Source of the DNA: Flectobacillus major DSM 103
Lineage (GTDB): Bacteria; Bacteroidota; Bacteroidia; Cytophagales; Spirosomataceae
Direction: 5' to 3'
Assembly: GCF_000427405.1 (NCBI RefSeq)
Contig: NZ_KE386491.1
Location: 3,083,001 to 3,147,000, forward strand
DNA: 64,000 nucleotides
Made by a program: the position numbers and the translations under genes. The number at the start of each line of letters is the position of its first letter. Within the stretch, counting starts at the first letter, position 1. The notes under the pieces are model-generated. The model was not told the DNA's origin. It worked only from the letters and a program-made list of their open reading frames with translations, and searched no databases. Positions 47,733-55,968 of the stretch are shown in pieces.

Positions 47733-48812
47733 ATGTTATCAGAAATAAAGCTTCCCCCGTCGGCTAAAATACTCATTGGATTACTTTCGGTATCAATCAT
47801 TATTTGGTGGATGTACGTCCTTCAAGAAATTTTGATATTGATTTCGTTTTCGGTATTATTCTCGATGTTGTTATATCCGTTGTGTCATCGCCTCGAAAAA
47901 TGGCACTTCCCACGTACACTAGCCATTTTTGTTTGTTTATTAGTCACCTTTGGGATTTTGGCGGGGCTTATTTCGTTGACAGCTATGCAAGTTGCAGATT
48001 TTTCGGATGCCTTACCTAATTTCCAGAAAAAAGGTGAACATTTAATTAACGAACTGCAATCGTGGGCATCGCAAAACTTCCATATTAGTCGCAAAAAACA
48101 AGTAACCGAAATCAAAAATCAGTCGATGATTTTGTTAAAAAGTAGTGGCAATATCATTACCAATGCTTTAAGCACAACCCTCAACTCGTTATCGTCGGCA
48201 CTTTTGATTCCGATTTTTGTTTTTTTCTTTTTGCATTATCGTGATTTTTTCCGTCGCTTCTTTTATATGTCTTTTGGGCGTGGCAACCGAAATAGAATCG
48301 ATCTAATATTTAATAAAATCTATTCGGTTGTGCAAAGTTATCTATTGGGGTTGCTTACTGTGATTATGATTGTGGCAGCACTCAATACTTTTGGCCTTTG
48401 GATGTTGGGTATCGACTATGCTATTTTCTTTGGTACATTGGCAGCATTTTTACTACTCATTCCTTATATTGGTATTATGATTGGGTCGATATTACCTATG
48501 TTAATGGCTCTTATTACCAAAGATTCGCCTATGTATGCTTTGGGCGTGGCGGGTGTATTTTTATCTGTACAGTTTTTGGAAGGGAATTTTATTACGCCTC
48601 ATATTGTAGGCTCAAAAGTAAGTATCAATCCACTGGCAGCTATGATTGTCTTGATTTTGGGAGGCCAGCTTTGGGGAATTTCGGGGCTGGTATTGGCATT
48701 ACCATTTATTGCTATTCTCAAGGTAATTTTTGATAATATCGAAGCCTTAAAACCTTTTGGGTTTTTGTTGGGCGAACCAGAAAGAAAGCGAAAAATCAGC
48801 AATATGCTATAA
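47733..48812 (+). CDS. AI-2E family transporter
   Basis: A 359-residue permease of the AI-2E (PerM/TqsA/YdiK) family. Two N-terminal helices, a long amphipathic region (NELQSWASQNFHISRKKQVTEI), then helices with the family signature GIDYAIFFGTLAAFLLLIPYIGIMIGSILP and FVQFLEGNFITPHIVG-like QFLEGNFITPHIVGSKVSINP. The true substrate in this phylum is not known. It converges on the LytTR regulator gene, with a shared hairpin between. Confidence 0.92.
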   Translation: MLSEIKLPPSAKILIGLLSVSIIIWWMYVLQEILILISFSVLFSMLLYPLCHRLEKWHFPRTLAIFVCLLVTFGILAGLISLTAMQVADFSDALPNFQKKGEHLINELQSWASQNFHISRKKQVTEIKNQSMILLKSSGNIITNALSTTLNSLSSALLIPIFVFFFLHYRDFFRRFFYMSFGRGNRNRIDLIFNKIYSVVQSYLLGLLTVIMIVAALNTFGLWMLGIDYAIFFGTLAAFLLLIPYIGIMIGSILPMLMALITKDSPMYALGVAGVFLSVQFLEGNFITPHIVGSKVSINPLAAMIVLILGGQLWGISGLVLALPFIAILKVIFDNIEALKPFGFLLGEPERKRKISNML

Positions 48813-48828
48813 GAATCTTATCTGTGGC

Positions 48829-48874
48829 TTTTATCTATTAGCAGACTTATACACTTGCCTGCTAATAGATAAAA
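48829..48874. terminator. Bidirectional hairpin between convergent genes
   Basis: About 16-bp arms (TTTTATCTATTAGCAG / CTGCTAATAGATAAAA) with a 14-nt loop. It can end both the AI-2E gene and the LytTR regulator operon. Confidence 0.75.
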
Positions 48875-48884
48875 TATCAAGTAG

Positions 48885-49622
48885 TTATAAACTTAATAAT
48901 TCTTTAAATCGAATAGCTTGGCGACGAGATATTTCTATTTTATCGCCACTTTCTTTGAGTGTTACTTGTAAACCACCAGAAAACCAAGGTTCAATCTTTT
49001 GAATATATTTCAAATTGATAATGTGCTTACGATTGGCACGGAAAAATACTTTAGGGTCGAGGCGTTCTTCAAGGGCATTCAATGATTTTAGGACTAAAGG
49101 TTTTTGGTCGTCGAAATAAAGGCGAACATAATTGCCCATTGATTCAAACAGACGGACATTGCCCAATCGTACAAACCAGCACTTTTCACCATCTTTTACA
49201 AACACTTGGTCGTTTTCGCTCAAAACAGTAGCACCTTCTTTGGCCGATTCGGTAATTTGTCGCTGACGGTCAAACTCCTCCTCTACTTTCTGTATAGCCT
49301 CGCTCAAACGGTGTAATTCAATTGGTTTCAGCAAATAATCAAGAGCATTAAACTCAAAAGCCTTGATAGCGTATTCGTCATAAGCTGTTGTAAAAATCAC
49401 CTCAGGCACATTGCCGTCCAACTCGGCCAATAAATCGAATCCTGTTTTACCTGGCATCTGAATATCCAGAAATATCAAATCAGGATGAAGTTCATCTATC
49501 AATTGAATGGCTTCGTCGGCATTGGGGGCTTCACCAACTATATTAATTTTAGGGAAATTTTCGAGCAAGCGTTTCAGTTCGTTTCTTGCTAATCGTTCAT
49601 CATCAACAATTATTGCTTTCAT
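48885..49622 (-). CDS. LytTR family response regulator
   Basis: The start is set at ATG 49622 (245 residues), since KAIIVDDERLARNELKRLL is the receiver N-terminus. Phospho-acceptor Asp53 lies in LIFLDIQMPGKTG. The LytTR DNA-binding domain (about 140-245) contains FVRLGNVRLFESMGNYVRLYF and FFRANRKHIINLKYI. It is paired with the upstream LytS-like kinase (gap about 150 bp), forming a two-component system. Confidence 0.94.
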   Translation of the reverse strand: MKAIIVDDERLARNELKRLLENFPKINIVGEAPNADEAIQLIDELHPDLIFLDIQMPGKTGFDLLAELDGNVPEVIFTTAYDEYAIKAFEFNALDYLLKPIELHRLSEAIQKVEEEFDRQRQITESAKEGATVLSENDQVFVKDGEKCWFVRLGNVRLFESMGNYVRLYFDDQKPLVLKSLNALEERLDPKVFFRANRKHIINLKYIQKIEPWFSGGLQVTLKESGDKIEISRRQAIRFKELLSL

Positions 49623-49774
49623 GTATTTGGAGTAATTGAGTTTGGCAACCAAGCTTTTTAACTTACAAAGTGACTGTACATACAAGCACTCAATAAAGGG
49701 GTATTTGAGGTACAAAATAGCTTCCTATAAACTTTCGTCTATTCAGAACAACACTTTCGTTCCTGCTATTTTAC

Positions 49775-50872
49775 TTATACTTTCAGATTCACAATTTGGG
49801 TAATCTTGGCAAAAGGGTTTTCTTTATCTTCTACTGTTTGGGCAGGAATAGGTATTGTTATTTCTGCGGTTACGACATCTTTGGATGCTTGGTATATTTT
49901 GAATTTCGACTCTACACCAAACAGCAATTCAAGACGATGAGCTGTATTTTCCAAACCAAAACCTCCCGAATCAGTAGTTTCCAGTACACCAGTATTACTA
50001 ATAATAATCATAACTTTATTGCCATTCATTTTGGTTTCTAGGCTTACAAAACCTCCTTTTACTGGTTTTGAAACACCATGCTTAATGGCATTTTCGACCA
50101 AGGTTTGCAGCAACATCGGTGGTACTTGGCAACTGAGTGTTTCGGGATAGATATTTTTACGAATTTGCAAACGCTCTTCATAACGAATTTTTTCTAAAGC
50201 CAAATAATCTTCTACCGTTCTGAGTTCTTCAGAGAGCGACACCGTTTTGCGTCGGTCGGCCAATAATGAACTCCGCAAGATATTCGATAGCTGAGTTACT
50301 GCTTTTTGGGCTTTTTCGGGTTCTTCCAAAATCAAAGCACGAATACTATTGAGGGCATTGAACATAAAATGTGGATTCATTTGAGCTCTTAATACCTTCG
50401 ATTCTGTTTCACGAATAGACGACTCCAACTTTACTTTTTCTACCTCTATTTCAGACTTACGCTGAAAATAATGAGAGGCATAATAAAATAATGTCCAAAT
50501 CGTAAGAGGTTTCATAAAACTAAAAATATACTGTAACATAAAAAACAAAGACCAAAAATTGGCATGTTCTTTCTCGCTCAAAAGGTAAGAATCGAGTGGA
50601 ATATTGACCAAAGCCATAATTACCGACATCACAAATACCGATATCAAAATTCGAGGTATGACTTTATTGATAGGCAGCTCTACCCAGCCATATTTTTTGA
50701 TAATCTTCCTAAAATTGTGGGTAATCAAAATAGCAATAGCGGCATTGAGGTCGGCAGCTATGAACCAGTCGATAGACCAGCCAAAGGTATTTACATAAAT
50801 AAGAGCTTCGTTAGCTAGCCATGCCAACCAACCAAAGATTTGTAATGTCCAATATAATTTTAGTCTTGGCAT
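49775..50872 (-). CDS. LytS-like sensor histidine kinase
   Basis: A 365-residue kinase with four N-terminal membrane helices (about 8-135), a short coiled coil (138-163), and the His_kinase domain: phospho-His168 in LRAQMNPHFMFNALNSIRAL. The ATPase lid shows LLQTLVENAIKHGVS and GGFGLENTAHRLELLFG. There is no periplasmic sensor, so sensing is probably within the membrane. The partner regulator follows. Confidence 0.93.
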   Translation of the reverse strand: MPRLKLYWTLQIFGWLAWLANEALIYVNTFGWSIDWFIAADLNAAIAILITHNFRKIIKKYGWVELPINKVIPRILISVFVMSVIMALVNIPLDSYLLSEKEHANFWSLFFMLQYIFSFMKPLTIWTLFYYASHYFQRKSEIEVEKVKLESSIRETESKVLRAQMNPHFMFNALNSIRALILEEPEKAQKAVTQLSNILRSSLLADRRKTVSLSEELRTVEDYLALEKIRYEERLQIRKNIYPETLSCQVPPMLLQTLVENAIKHGVSKPVKGGFVSLETKMNGNKVMIIISNTGVLETTDSGGFGLENTAHRLELLFGVESKFKIYQASKDVVTAEITIPIPAQTVEDKENPFAKITQIVNLKV

Positions 50873-51123
50873 ATCTAAATGAGTGTATTCTCGTTTTAAA
50901 ATGTACTATATAAAATGGTAAGGATAGTTGAGCATGCTGAAAGTAACTATAGCCCTTCGCTACTAATGATTCGGTTCAAATTAATAGTAAAGAAAGCACT
51001 TTTAACCCATAAAATCAGTAAACGGAATAAGGAGATGATAAATGGCTTGCTATTGGGTTGAAAAAATATTATAAATCTGAACACTCCGTTTTGAATACTT
51101 TTCTATTTTTTGGAAAAATTATC
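50873..51123. other. Non-coding gap, no gene seen
   Basis: AT-rich; presumably holds the kinase promoter on the minus strand. No other structure seen. Confidence 0.4.
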
Positions 51124-51163
51124 CAAAAAAGAAGGGAAGATACCTTTTGAGTACCTTCCCTTC
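51124..51163 (-). terminator. Rho-independent terminator of the histidine phosphatase gene
   Basis: GAAGGGAAG / CTTCCCTTC with three more pairs inside; on the minus strand a TTTTTT run follows. It begins about 28 bp after the gene stop. Confidence 0.85.
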
Positions 51164-51191
51164 CTTACAAAAATCAGTTGTTATACAACTA

Positions 51192-51842
51192 TTACAAACC
51201 AAATAAATGTGAAGTATCGCATTCTAGTTCGGCAAAAAAGCTTTGAGTTTCGTAATCATAAATAAGTTTGTACAAGCACAAATTGGCATGTTCAAAAGTA
51301 TCCATTTCTTGCAAAGGCTTATCGAGTAGCATTGTCAAAATGATTCGCATAGCTCTACCGTGCATGGCCACCAATACGGTTTCTTCATGAGGGCGAGACA
51401 ATATAGTTTCGATAACAGGTTTTTGGCGTTCTATCACTTGCAAGGGGCTTTCGCCACCTTCAGCCTGCATATCGACCCCACCCGACACCCAGCTATCTAT
51501 CAAAACCTTATAATACTCATTATCTTGGTCGTTAGGGACACGGCCTTCTCTGACACCCCAGCTAATCTCATTAAGCCCCGCATGCTGTTCCCAAGGAATA
51601 CCCGATTCTATAAACTTTTTCACAGATTGGTGAGTTCTTTGTAAAGCCGAGGTATAAACTTTATCAAATGGAATATGTTGATAATTTTGATAAAATGCTT
51701 CTGCCTGAGCATGGCCGAGTTCGTTCAACTCTGAATCAACTCCACTACCCTGTACAATGCCCTGACGATTAAAATCGGTTTCTCCGTGACGAATTAGATA
51801 TATTGTTTTCTTTAAAGGAGTATTTTGTTGGGAGTTAGACAT
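51192..51842 (-). CDS. Histidine phosphatase family protein
   Basis: A 216-residue phosphoglycerate-mutase-like protein. The catalytic RHGE motif lies at 18-21 with phospho-His19 (YLIRHGETDFNRQG), and the second His is in VAMHGRAMR. NELGHAQAEAF and ALQRTHQS are family features. Cofactor-independent of bisphosphoglycerate; a broad phosphatase or RNase H-fused-like role cannot be chosen. It is divergent from the MenI-like gene. Confidence 0.9.
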   Translation of the reverse strand: MSNSQQNTPLKKTIYLIRHGETDFNRQGIVQGSGVDSELNELGHAQAEAFYQNYQHIPFDKVYTSALQRTHQSVKKFIESGIPWEQHAGLNEISWGVREGRVPNDQDNEYYKVLIDSWVSGGVDMQAEGGESPLQVIERQKPVIETILSRPHEETVLVAMHGRAMRIILTMLLDKPLQEMDTFEHANLCLYKLIYDYETQSFFAELECDTSHLFGL

Positions 51843-51991
51843 TCTGTTCTGTTGTAATTAGTAGTACCAAGTAGCTTTAAAATTGTCACAAAAATACATT
51901 TTTTAAGCAATATTCGTATTAAGCTCTTTAAAAATACCTATATCTTTATCGATAAATATAATTTTCACACATAGTTGGTTATCCACACGTT

Positions 51992-52414
51992 ATGATAAAC
52001 ACGTCCTATTCGTTAGAACAAATTAATGCCATGAGCCACAACAATATGTTGGCTCATTTAGGAATAGAATTCATAGAAATCACCTCTGAGCATATTATTG
52101 CTAAAATGCCCGTAGACCACCGTACCAAACAACCGATGGGCCTGCTTCATGGTGGGGCTTCGGTGGTACTAGCCGAGTCTATGGGAAGTGTTGCATCTTT
52201 CCTTAGCCTACCCGACCCCCAAAAACAAACAGCTGTGGGCGTAGAAATCAATGCCAATCACCTCAAGTCTGCTAAAAATGGGTATGTCTATGGCAAGTGT
52301 ACGCCTATTCGATTAGGAAAGAGTATTCAGGTTTGGGAAATCAAAATTACCAATGAGGCCAACGAACTAATATGTGTGAGCCGTTTAACAACAATGGTTA
52401 TAGATATTAAGTAA
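51992..52414 (+). CDS. menI: Hotdog-fold thioesterase, probable DHNA-CoA thioesterase
   Basis: A 140-residue single hotdog domain. GLLHGGASVVLAESMGSVAS holds the HGG turn and catalytic Glu62. This is the 4HBT/PaaI type that includes 1,4-dihydroxy-2-naphthoyl-CoA thioesterase. The next gene on the strand is MenF, which supports a menaquinone role; the symbol is therefore given on context. Confidence 0.75.
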   Translation: MINTSYSLEQINAMSHNNMLAHLGIEFIEITSEHIIAKMPVDHRTKQPMGLLHGGASVVLAESMGSVASFLSLPDPQKQTAVGVEINANHLKSAKNGYVYGKCTPIRLGKSIQVWEIKITNEANELICVSRLTTMVIDIK

Positions 52415-52585
52415 GCTTGCACATTTTCAACATTAACAGATTAATGATCGAGCCATTATTTAATCTTAGAATGCAAAGATGAGCCACTCAGCAACAAATC
52501 GATCGGCATGTTACTCAATTATGTATTATGGTGTTTTGGTAAATAAATACTCTATTTTTAGAAACAAGAGGATTCTAAATTTTGT

Positions 52586-52593
52586 TATATTTG
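52586..52593 (+). promoter_or_regulatory. -7 promoter element upstream of menF
   Basis: TATATTTG, exact TAnnTTTG match, 96 bp before the chosen menF start. It falls inside a longer frame from 52479, which argues that the short start is right. Confidence 0.4.
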
Positions 52594-52688
52594 AAATAAA
52601 ATTACTATCAGATATTCAAAATAGAATCAATTATCTGATTATCAAACAGTTAAATATATCAACAACCTTATATAAATATCGTAAAAAT

Positions 52689-53936
52689 ATGACTCCAACT
52701 TCGGAAACTCATATTTCTGTCAAAGCCCTACAAATGGAATCTTTCTGGCATACTGCTATTTCGGAAGGACTCCCTGTAGCTATATGGAGACTCCCTAAAT
52801 CGACTGATAAACAGCTACTTATCGACCTTGCTGGACGAATAAGCCACACTAAAATTGATTTGGAAGAACTCCCTTCGGGCTTTGCTATGAGTCCTTTTAT
52901 AGGCGAATCGCTCTTTTTAAAAGGAGATTTATATTTTCAATTTGATACTCAAAATCAAATCATAAACGAATTTCAAAATCAGTCGGACGAAGCCCAAGAG
53001 TTTGCAAGGAAAGTTCAATTGTTTTATGATAAACAAGAGGACTTGGACTTTAGCTCAAAACCAGCCGAACAACCCGAGGTTAAGCCTAAAAAATCTTTTG
53101 AACACCCTACCGAAACGTCATTGTATAACGAAATGACCTATGCCGAAATGGTTTCGGGAGCTATAGATTCCATTCAAAGGGGCGATATGCAAAAGGTAGT
53201 TTTGTCAAGAACCAAGCAAATAACCCTGCCTGCCGATTTTGAGGTAATCGACGCATTTAATAAGCTTTGTGTGGCCTATCCCAATGCCTTTGTGTCGTTG
53301 GTATATTTACCACAAGAAAAAGCTTTGTGGCTAGGAGCAACGCCCGAAACACTGATAAGCATGGACAAAAATGGTATATTCCGTACTATGTCGCTGGCTG
53401 GCACACAATCGGCGATTGGTCATAATGGCGAAAAATACCACCCTGCCGAAATTCGTTGGTCGTGCAAAGAAATAGAAGAACAGGCATTTGTTAGTCGCTA
53501 TATTATCGAATGTTTCAAAAAAATTCGTTTAAGAGAATATATCGAAATAGGCCCCAAAACAGTTCAAGCTGGCAATTTGATGCACCTTCGTACCGACTAC
53601 ACGGTCGATACCAACGAGGTCAACTTCCCTCAATTGGGTACAGTTATGACCGAGCTACTGCATCCTACTTCGGCTGTCTGTGGTACACCCAAAGAGCCCG
53701 CGTTACGCTTTATTGCCGAAAACGAATTACATTCTCGTGAATACTACAGTGGTTTTTTAGGGCCTGTAAATATCCAAAACGAAAGCCATTTGTTTGTCAA
53801 TCTGCGAACTATGAAGATTGTAGGCAATCAAGCCACCTTATTTGCAGGTGGTGGTATTACCGAAGACTCCAATCCTGTAAAAGAATGGTACGAAACAGAA
53901 ATGAAAAGCCAAACGCTTTTAAGGGTAATTTTATAA
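52689..53936 (+). CDS. menF: Isochorismate synthase (chorismate-binding family)
   Basis: The start is set at ATG 52689 (415 residues); a frame opening at 52479 adds 70 residues of AT-rich, non-conserved sequence. The family motifs are SLAGTQS, EIEEQAFVSRYI, GPKTVQAGNLMHLRTDY, HPTSAVCGTPKEPALRFI, REYYSGFLGPV and ATLFAGGGITEDSNP. It makes isochorismate from chorismate for menaquinone, the quinone used by the bd oxidase and SQR. A siderophore role is the alternative; the menI neighbour favours menaquinone. Confidence 0.88.
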   Translation: MTPTSETHISVKALQMESFWHTAISEGLPVAIWRLPKSTDKQLLIDLAGRISHTKIDLEELPSGFAMSPFIGESLFLKGDLYFQFDTQNQIINEFQNQSDEAQEFARKVQLFYDKQEDLDFSSKPAEQPEVKPKKSFEHPTETSLYNEMTYAEMVSGAIDSIQRGDMQKVVLSRTKQITLPADFEVIDAFNKLCVAYPNAFVSLVYLPQEKALWLGATPETLISMDKNGIFRTMSLAGTQSAIGHNGEKYHPAEIRWSCKEIEEQAFVSRYIIECFKKIRLREYIEIGPKTVQAGNLMHLRTDYTVDTNEVNFPQLGTVMTELLHPTSAVCGTPKEPALRFIAENELHSREYYSGFLGPVNIQNESHLFVNLRTMKIVGNQATLFAGGGITEDSNPVKEWYETEMKSQTLLRVIL

Positions 53937-53954
53937 ACATGAGTCATCTTGAAT

Positions 53955-54002
53955 AATCAAACAAGGCGGTCGAAATTAGTTTTTCGACCGCCTTGTTTGA
54001 TT
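53955..54002. terminator. Bidirectional terminator with a shared core
   Basis: A perfect 21-bp stem (53955-53975 / 53982-54002) around TTAGTT, ending in T-rich sequence on both strands. It lies between convergent menF and the CNNM gene. Its centre TCGAAATTAGTTTTTCGA recurs exactly at 63927-63944. Confidence 0.85.
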
Positions 54003-54114
54003 AATAGTCAATAAATGCCAAAAAGTTGTGTACTTTTTTCCAATAAATACAAACAGCCTCTTATAAATTACCCCAAATGTGGGATGAATCATGTTTCTTG
54101 AATGTATTTGTTTC

Positions 54115-55422
54115 TTAATGTTTCATCGAAAAGCTTTCTGATTTTTTTTCTATATCGCCAATAATAGTCAACTTTACGGTATCTATTCGGGCATCTATCA
54201 TTTTCAAAATTTGAAAATTAAACGGATGCAAAATAATGGTTTCGTTCTCTTCTGGAATATCTTCATTGATACTAATAATCATACCTCCAAGTGTATCGTA
54301 ATCACCTTCTGGCAAATTCCACTCGTATTTTTCATTCAGGTAATCTATTTCCAAACGAGCCGAAAGTAGATACGTCTTGTCTTCGAGCTTCTTTTCTATC
54401 AAATCTTCGTTATCATCGTATTCGTCTTCTATTTCGCCAAAGATTTGCTCCATTACATCTTCCATACTAATAAGCCCAGCTGTACTACCAAACTCATCTA
54501 CTACCAAAGCCAATGATTTACGTTCTTTAGAAAACCTAAACATAAGGTCTTTGGCAGGCATAGCTTCGGGTACAATCGGAATAGGCGTTAAGATACTTTG
54601 AATATCTTTGGGCTTTTTGAAAAGAGCCAATGAATGACAATACCCAACCACATCCTCCAACGATTCTTTGTAGACTAATACTTTTGAATGACCGCTTTCA
54701 ACAAAGGTTTTCTTGAGTTCTTCTATGCCCCCTTCTATATCCAAAGCCACAATTTCGGTACGAGGAATCATACAATCACGTACTTTTACTTGCTTAAATT
54801 CTAGGGCATTATTGAATATTTTGGTATCTACTTCTGCTTCTTCCTCAGTCGATATTTTACGATTGAGGTTCTGCATATAATGGTTCAAATCGGTCAGACC
54901 AAAGGCAGGTTTTTCTTCCGAATATTCTAATCGAAGTATGTGTTTGATAAACCAGCTCGATAACCCTACAATAGCCCATACTAAAGGATACATCAAGGTA
55001 TAAATAATCCAAATCGGAATAGCTAGCACTTCCAGAAAACCATCGGGATTCAATAAGAAAACACTTTTGGGGGTAAATTCGGACGTACCCAATATAATAA
55101 CCGTACCAATCAACGAGGCTATAATACCAGGAACAAGCCCTGTGCCGAACATCGGCAAGTAATGCTCGATTTGATGATGTAAATAACCTTCCATAAATAT
55201 ACCATAAGCTACCAACGACAAGGTATTACCTATGAGCATTGTACCTATAAATGTAGAAGGGTTTTTGATAAATCTAGAAATAATTTGTCCAGTGATAACA
55301 CCTTGTTTGGCCTGAAGCTCAAAATACAGCTTATTGGCTGAAACAAACGCCATTTCAACACCTGAAAAGAATGCTGAAAAAACCATTGATACTATAATTC
55401 CTAATGCTTGTTGGGAGTCCAT
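54115..55422 (-). CDS. CNNM/CorC-type membrane protein (DUF21 + CBS pair + CorC_HlyC)
   Basis: A 435-residue protein. The DUF21 membrane domain (1-190) opens with FSAFFSGVEMAFVSANKL. A CBS pair follows (MIPRTEIVALDIEGGIEELKKTF; ILTPIPIVPEAMPAKDLMFRF), then VVDEFGSTAGLISMEDVMEQIFGEIEDEYD and the CorC_HlyC domain (DTLGGMIISINEDIPE). Probable Mg2+ or other divalent cation export. The Bacteroidota gliding protein GldE belongs to the same family, but I see no gld genes nearby to support that. Confidence 0.9.
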   Translation of the reverse strand: MDSQQALGIIVSMVFSAFFSGVEMAFVSANKLYFELQAKQGVITGQIISRFIKNPSTFIGTMLIGNTLSLVAYGIFMEGYLHHQIEHYLPMFGTGLVPGIIASLIGTVIILGTSEFTPKSVFLLNPDGFLEVLAIPIWIIYTLMYPLVWAIVGLSSWFIKHILRLEYSEEKPAFGLTDLNHYMQNLNRKISTEEEAEVDTKIFNNALEFKQVKVRDCMIPRTEIVALDIEGGIEELKKTFVESGHSKVLVYKESLEDVVGYCHSLALFKKPKDIQSILTPIPIVPEAMPAKDLMFRFSKERKSLALVVDEFGSTAGLISMEDVMEQIFGEIEDEYDDNEDLIEKKLEDKTYLLSARLEIDYLNEKYEWNLPEGDYDTLGGMIISINEDIPEENETIILHPFNFQILKMIDARIDTVKLTIIGDIEKKSESFSMKH

Positions 55423-55577
55423 CTCGGATTGATTTCAATTAAGGTTAGAGATAACCGATATACTTTAAACCTGAAAATAAACCTTCTCTAAACTACAATT
55501 TGCATTTTTTTGGTCAAATTTCAAAAAGAAAGAGCGATTTATCAAACCGCTCGACCCAAAATTTAATATATGTCCTG

Positions 55578-55862
55578 TTATTTCTTACCTTTTGTCAGGG
55601 CTTTTCGCTGTAACTTTTTGGTGTCTTGAGCTGCCTTAGTATTTTTTTCTTGGTTACTTTCTTCTTCTTTTTTTAAGCGAATTTGTTTGACATACTGAAA
55701 GTAAAACAAACAGCCAACGGCCATCATCAACCAACTATAGTGGTAGAAAATGCGTGTCCAAAAGGTATCTATTTCGGGCGGTGTACCTGCTCGTAAATCT
55801 AGTACCCAAATAATGATAAAACCTATAGCTGCCGAAAGCAGGAGTATTTCTTTTTTACTCAT
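55578..55862 (-). CDS. Small membrane protein downstream of ccmF
   Basis: I start it at ATG 55862 (94 residues; a longer frame opens at 55949). Two membrane helices (MSKKEILLLSAAIGFIIIWVLDLR and WTRIFYHYSWLMMAVGCLFYFQYV) and a long charged tail. It is 100 bp or so past ccmF, in the same direction. I recognise no family; context suggests a cytochrome c maturation accessory. Confidence 0.55.
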   Translation of the reverse strand: MSKKEILLLSAAIGFIIIWVLDLRAGTPPEIDTFWTRIFYHYSWLMMAVGCLFYFQYVKQIRLKKEEESNQEKNTKAAQDTKKLQRKALTKGKK

Positions 55863-55968
55863 GAATAAATACGAATTAGATATGGAGTAGTGCCATATTG
55901 ACAGGTACAAAGCCTTATAGGAGGCATTGTACCTGTTCAATTTTTGCACAAAATATTGCGATAATACC

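Noticed and set aside
52479-52688. 70-residue N-terminal extension of MenF
   Set aside because: AT-rich, not like the family N-terminus, and contains a TATATTTG promoter element; the ATG at 52689 is preferred.
54115-55422. Naming the CNNM protein GldE
   Set aside because: The family fits but no gliding genes are near and the sequence motifs do not separate GldE from other members.
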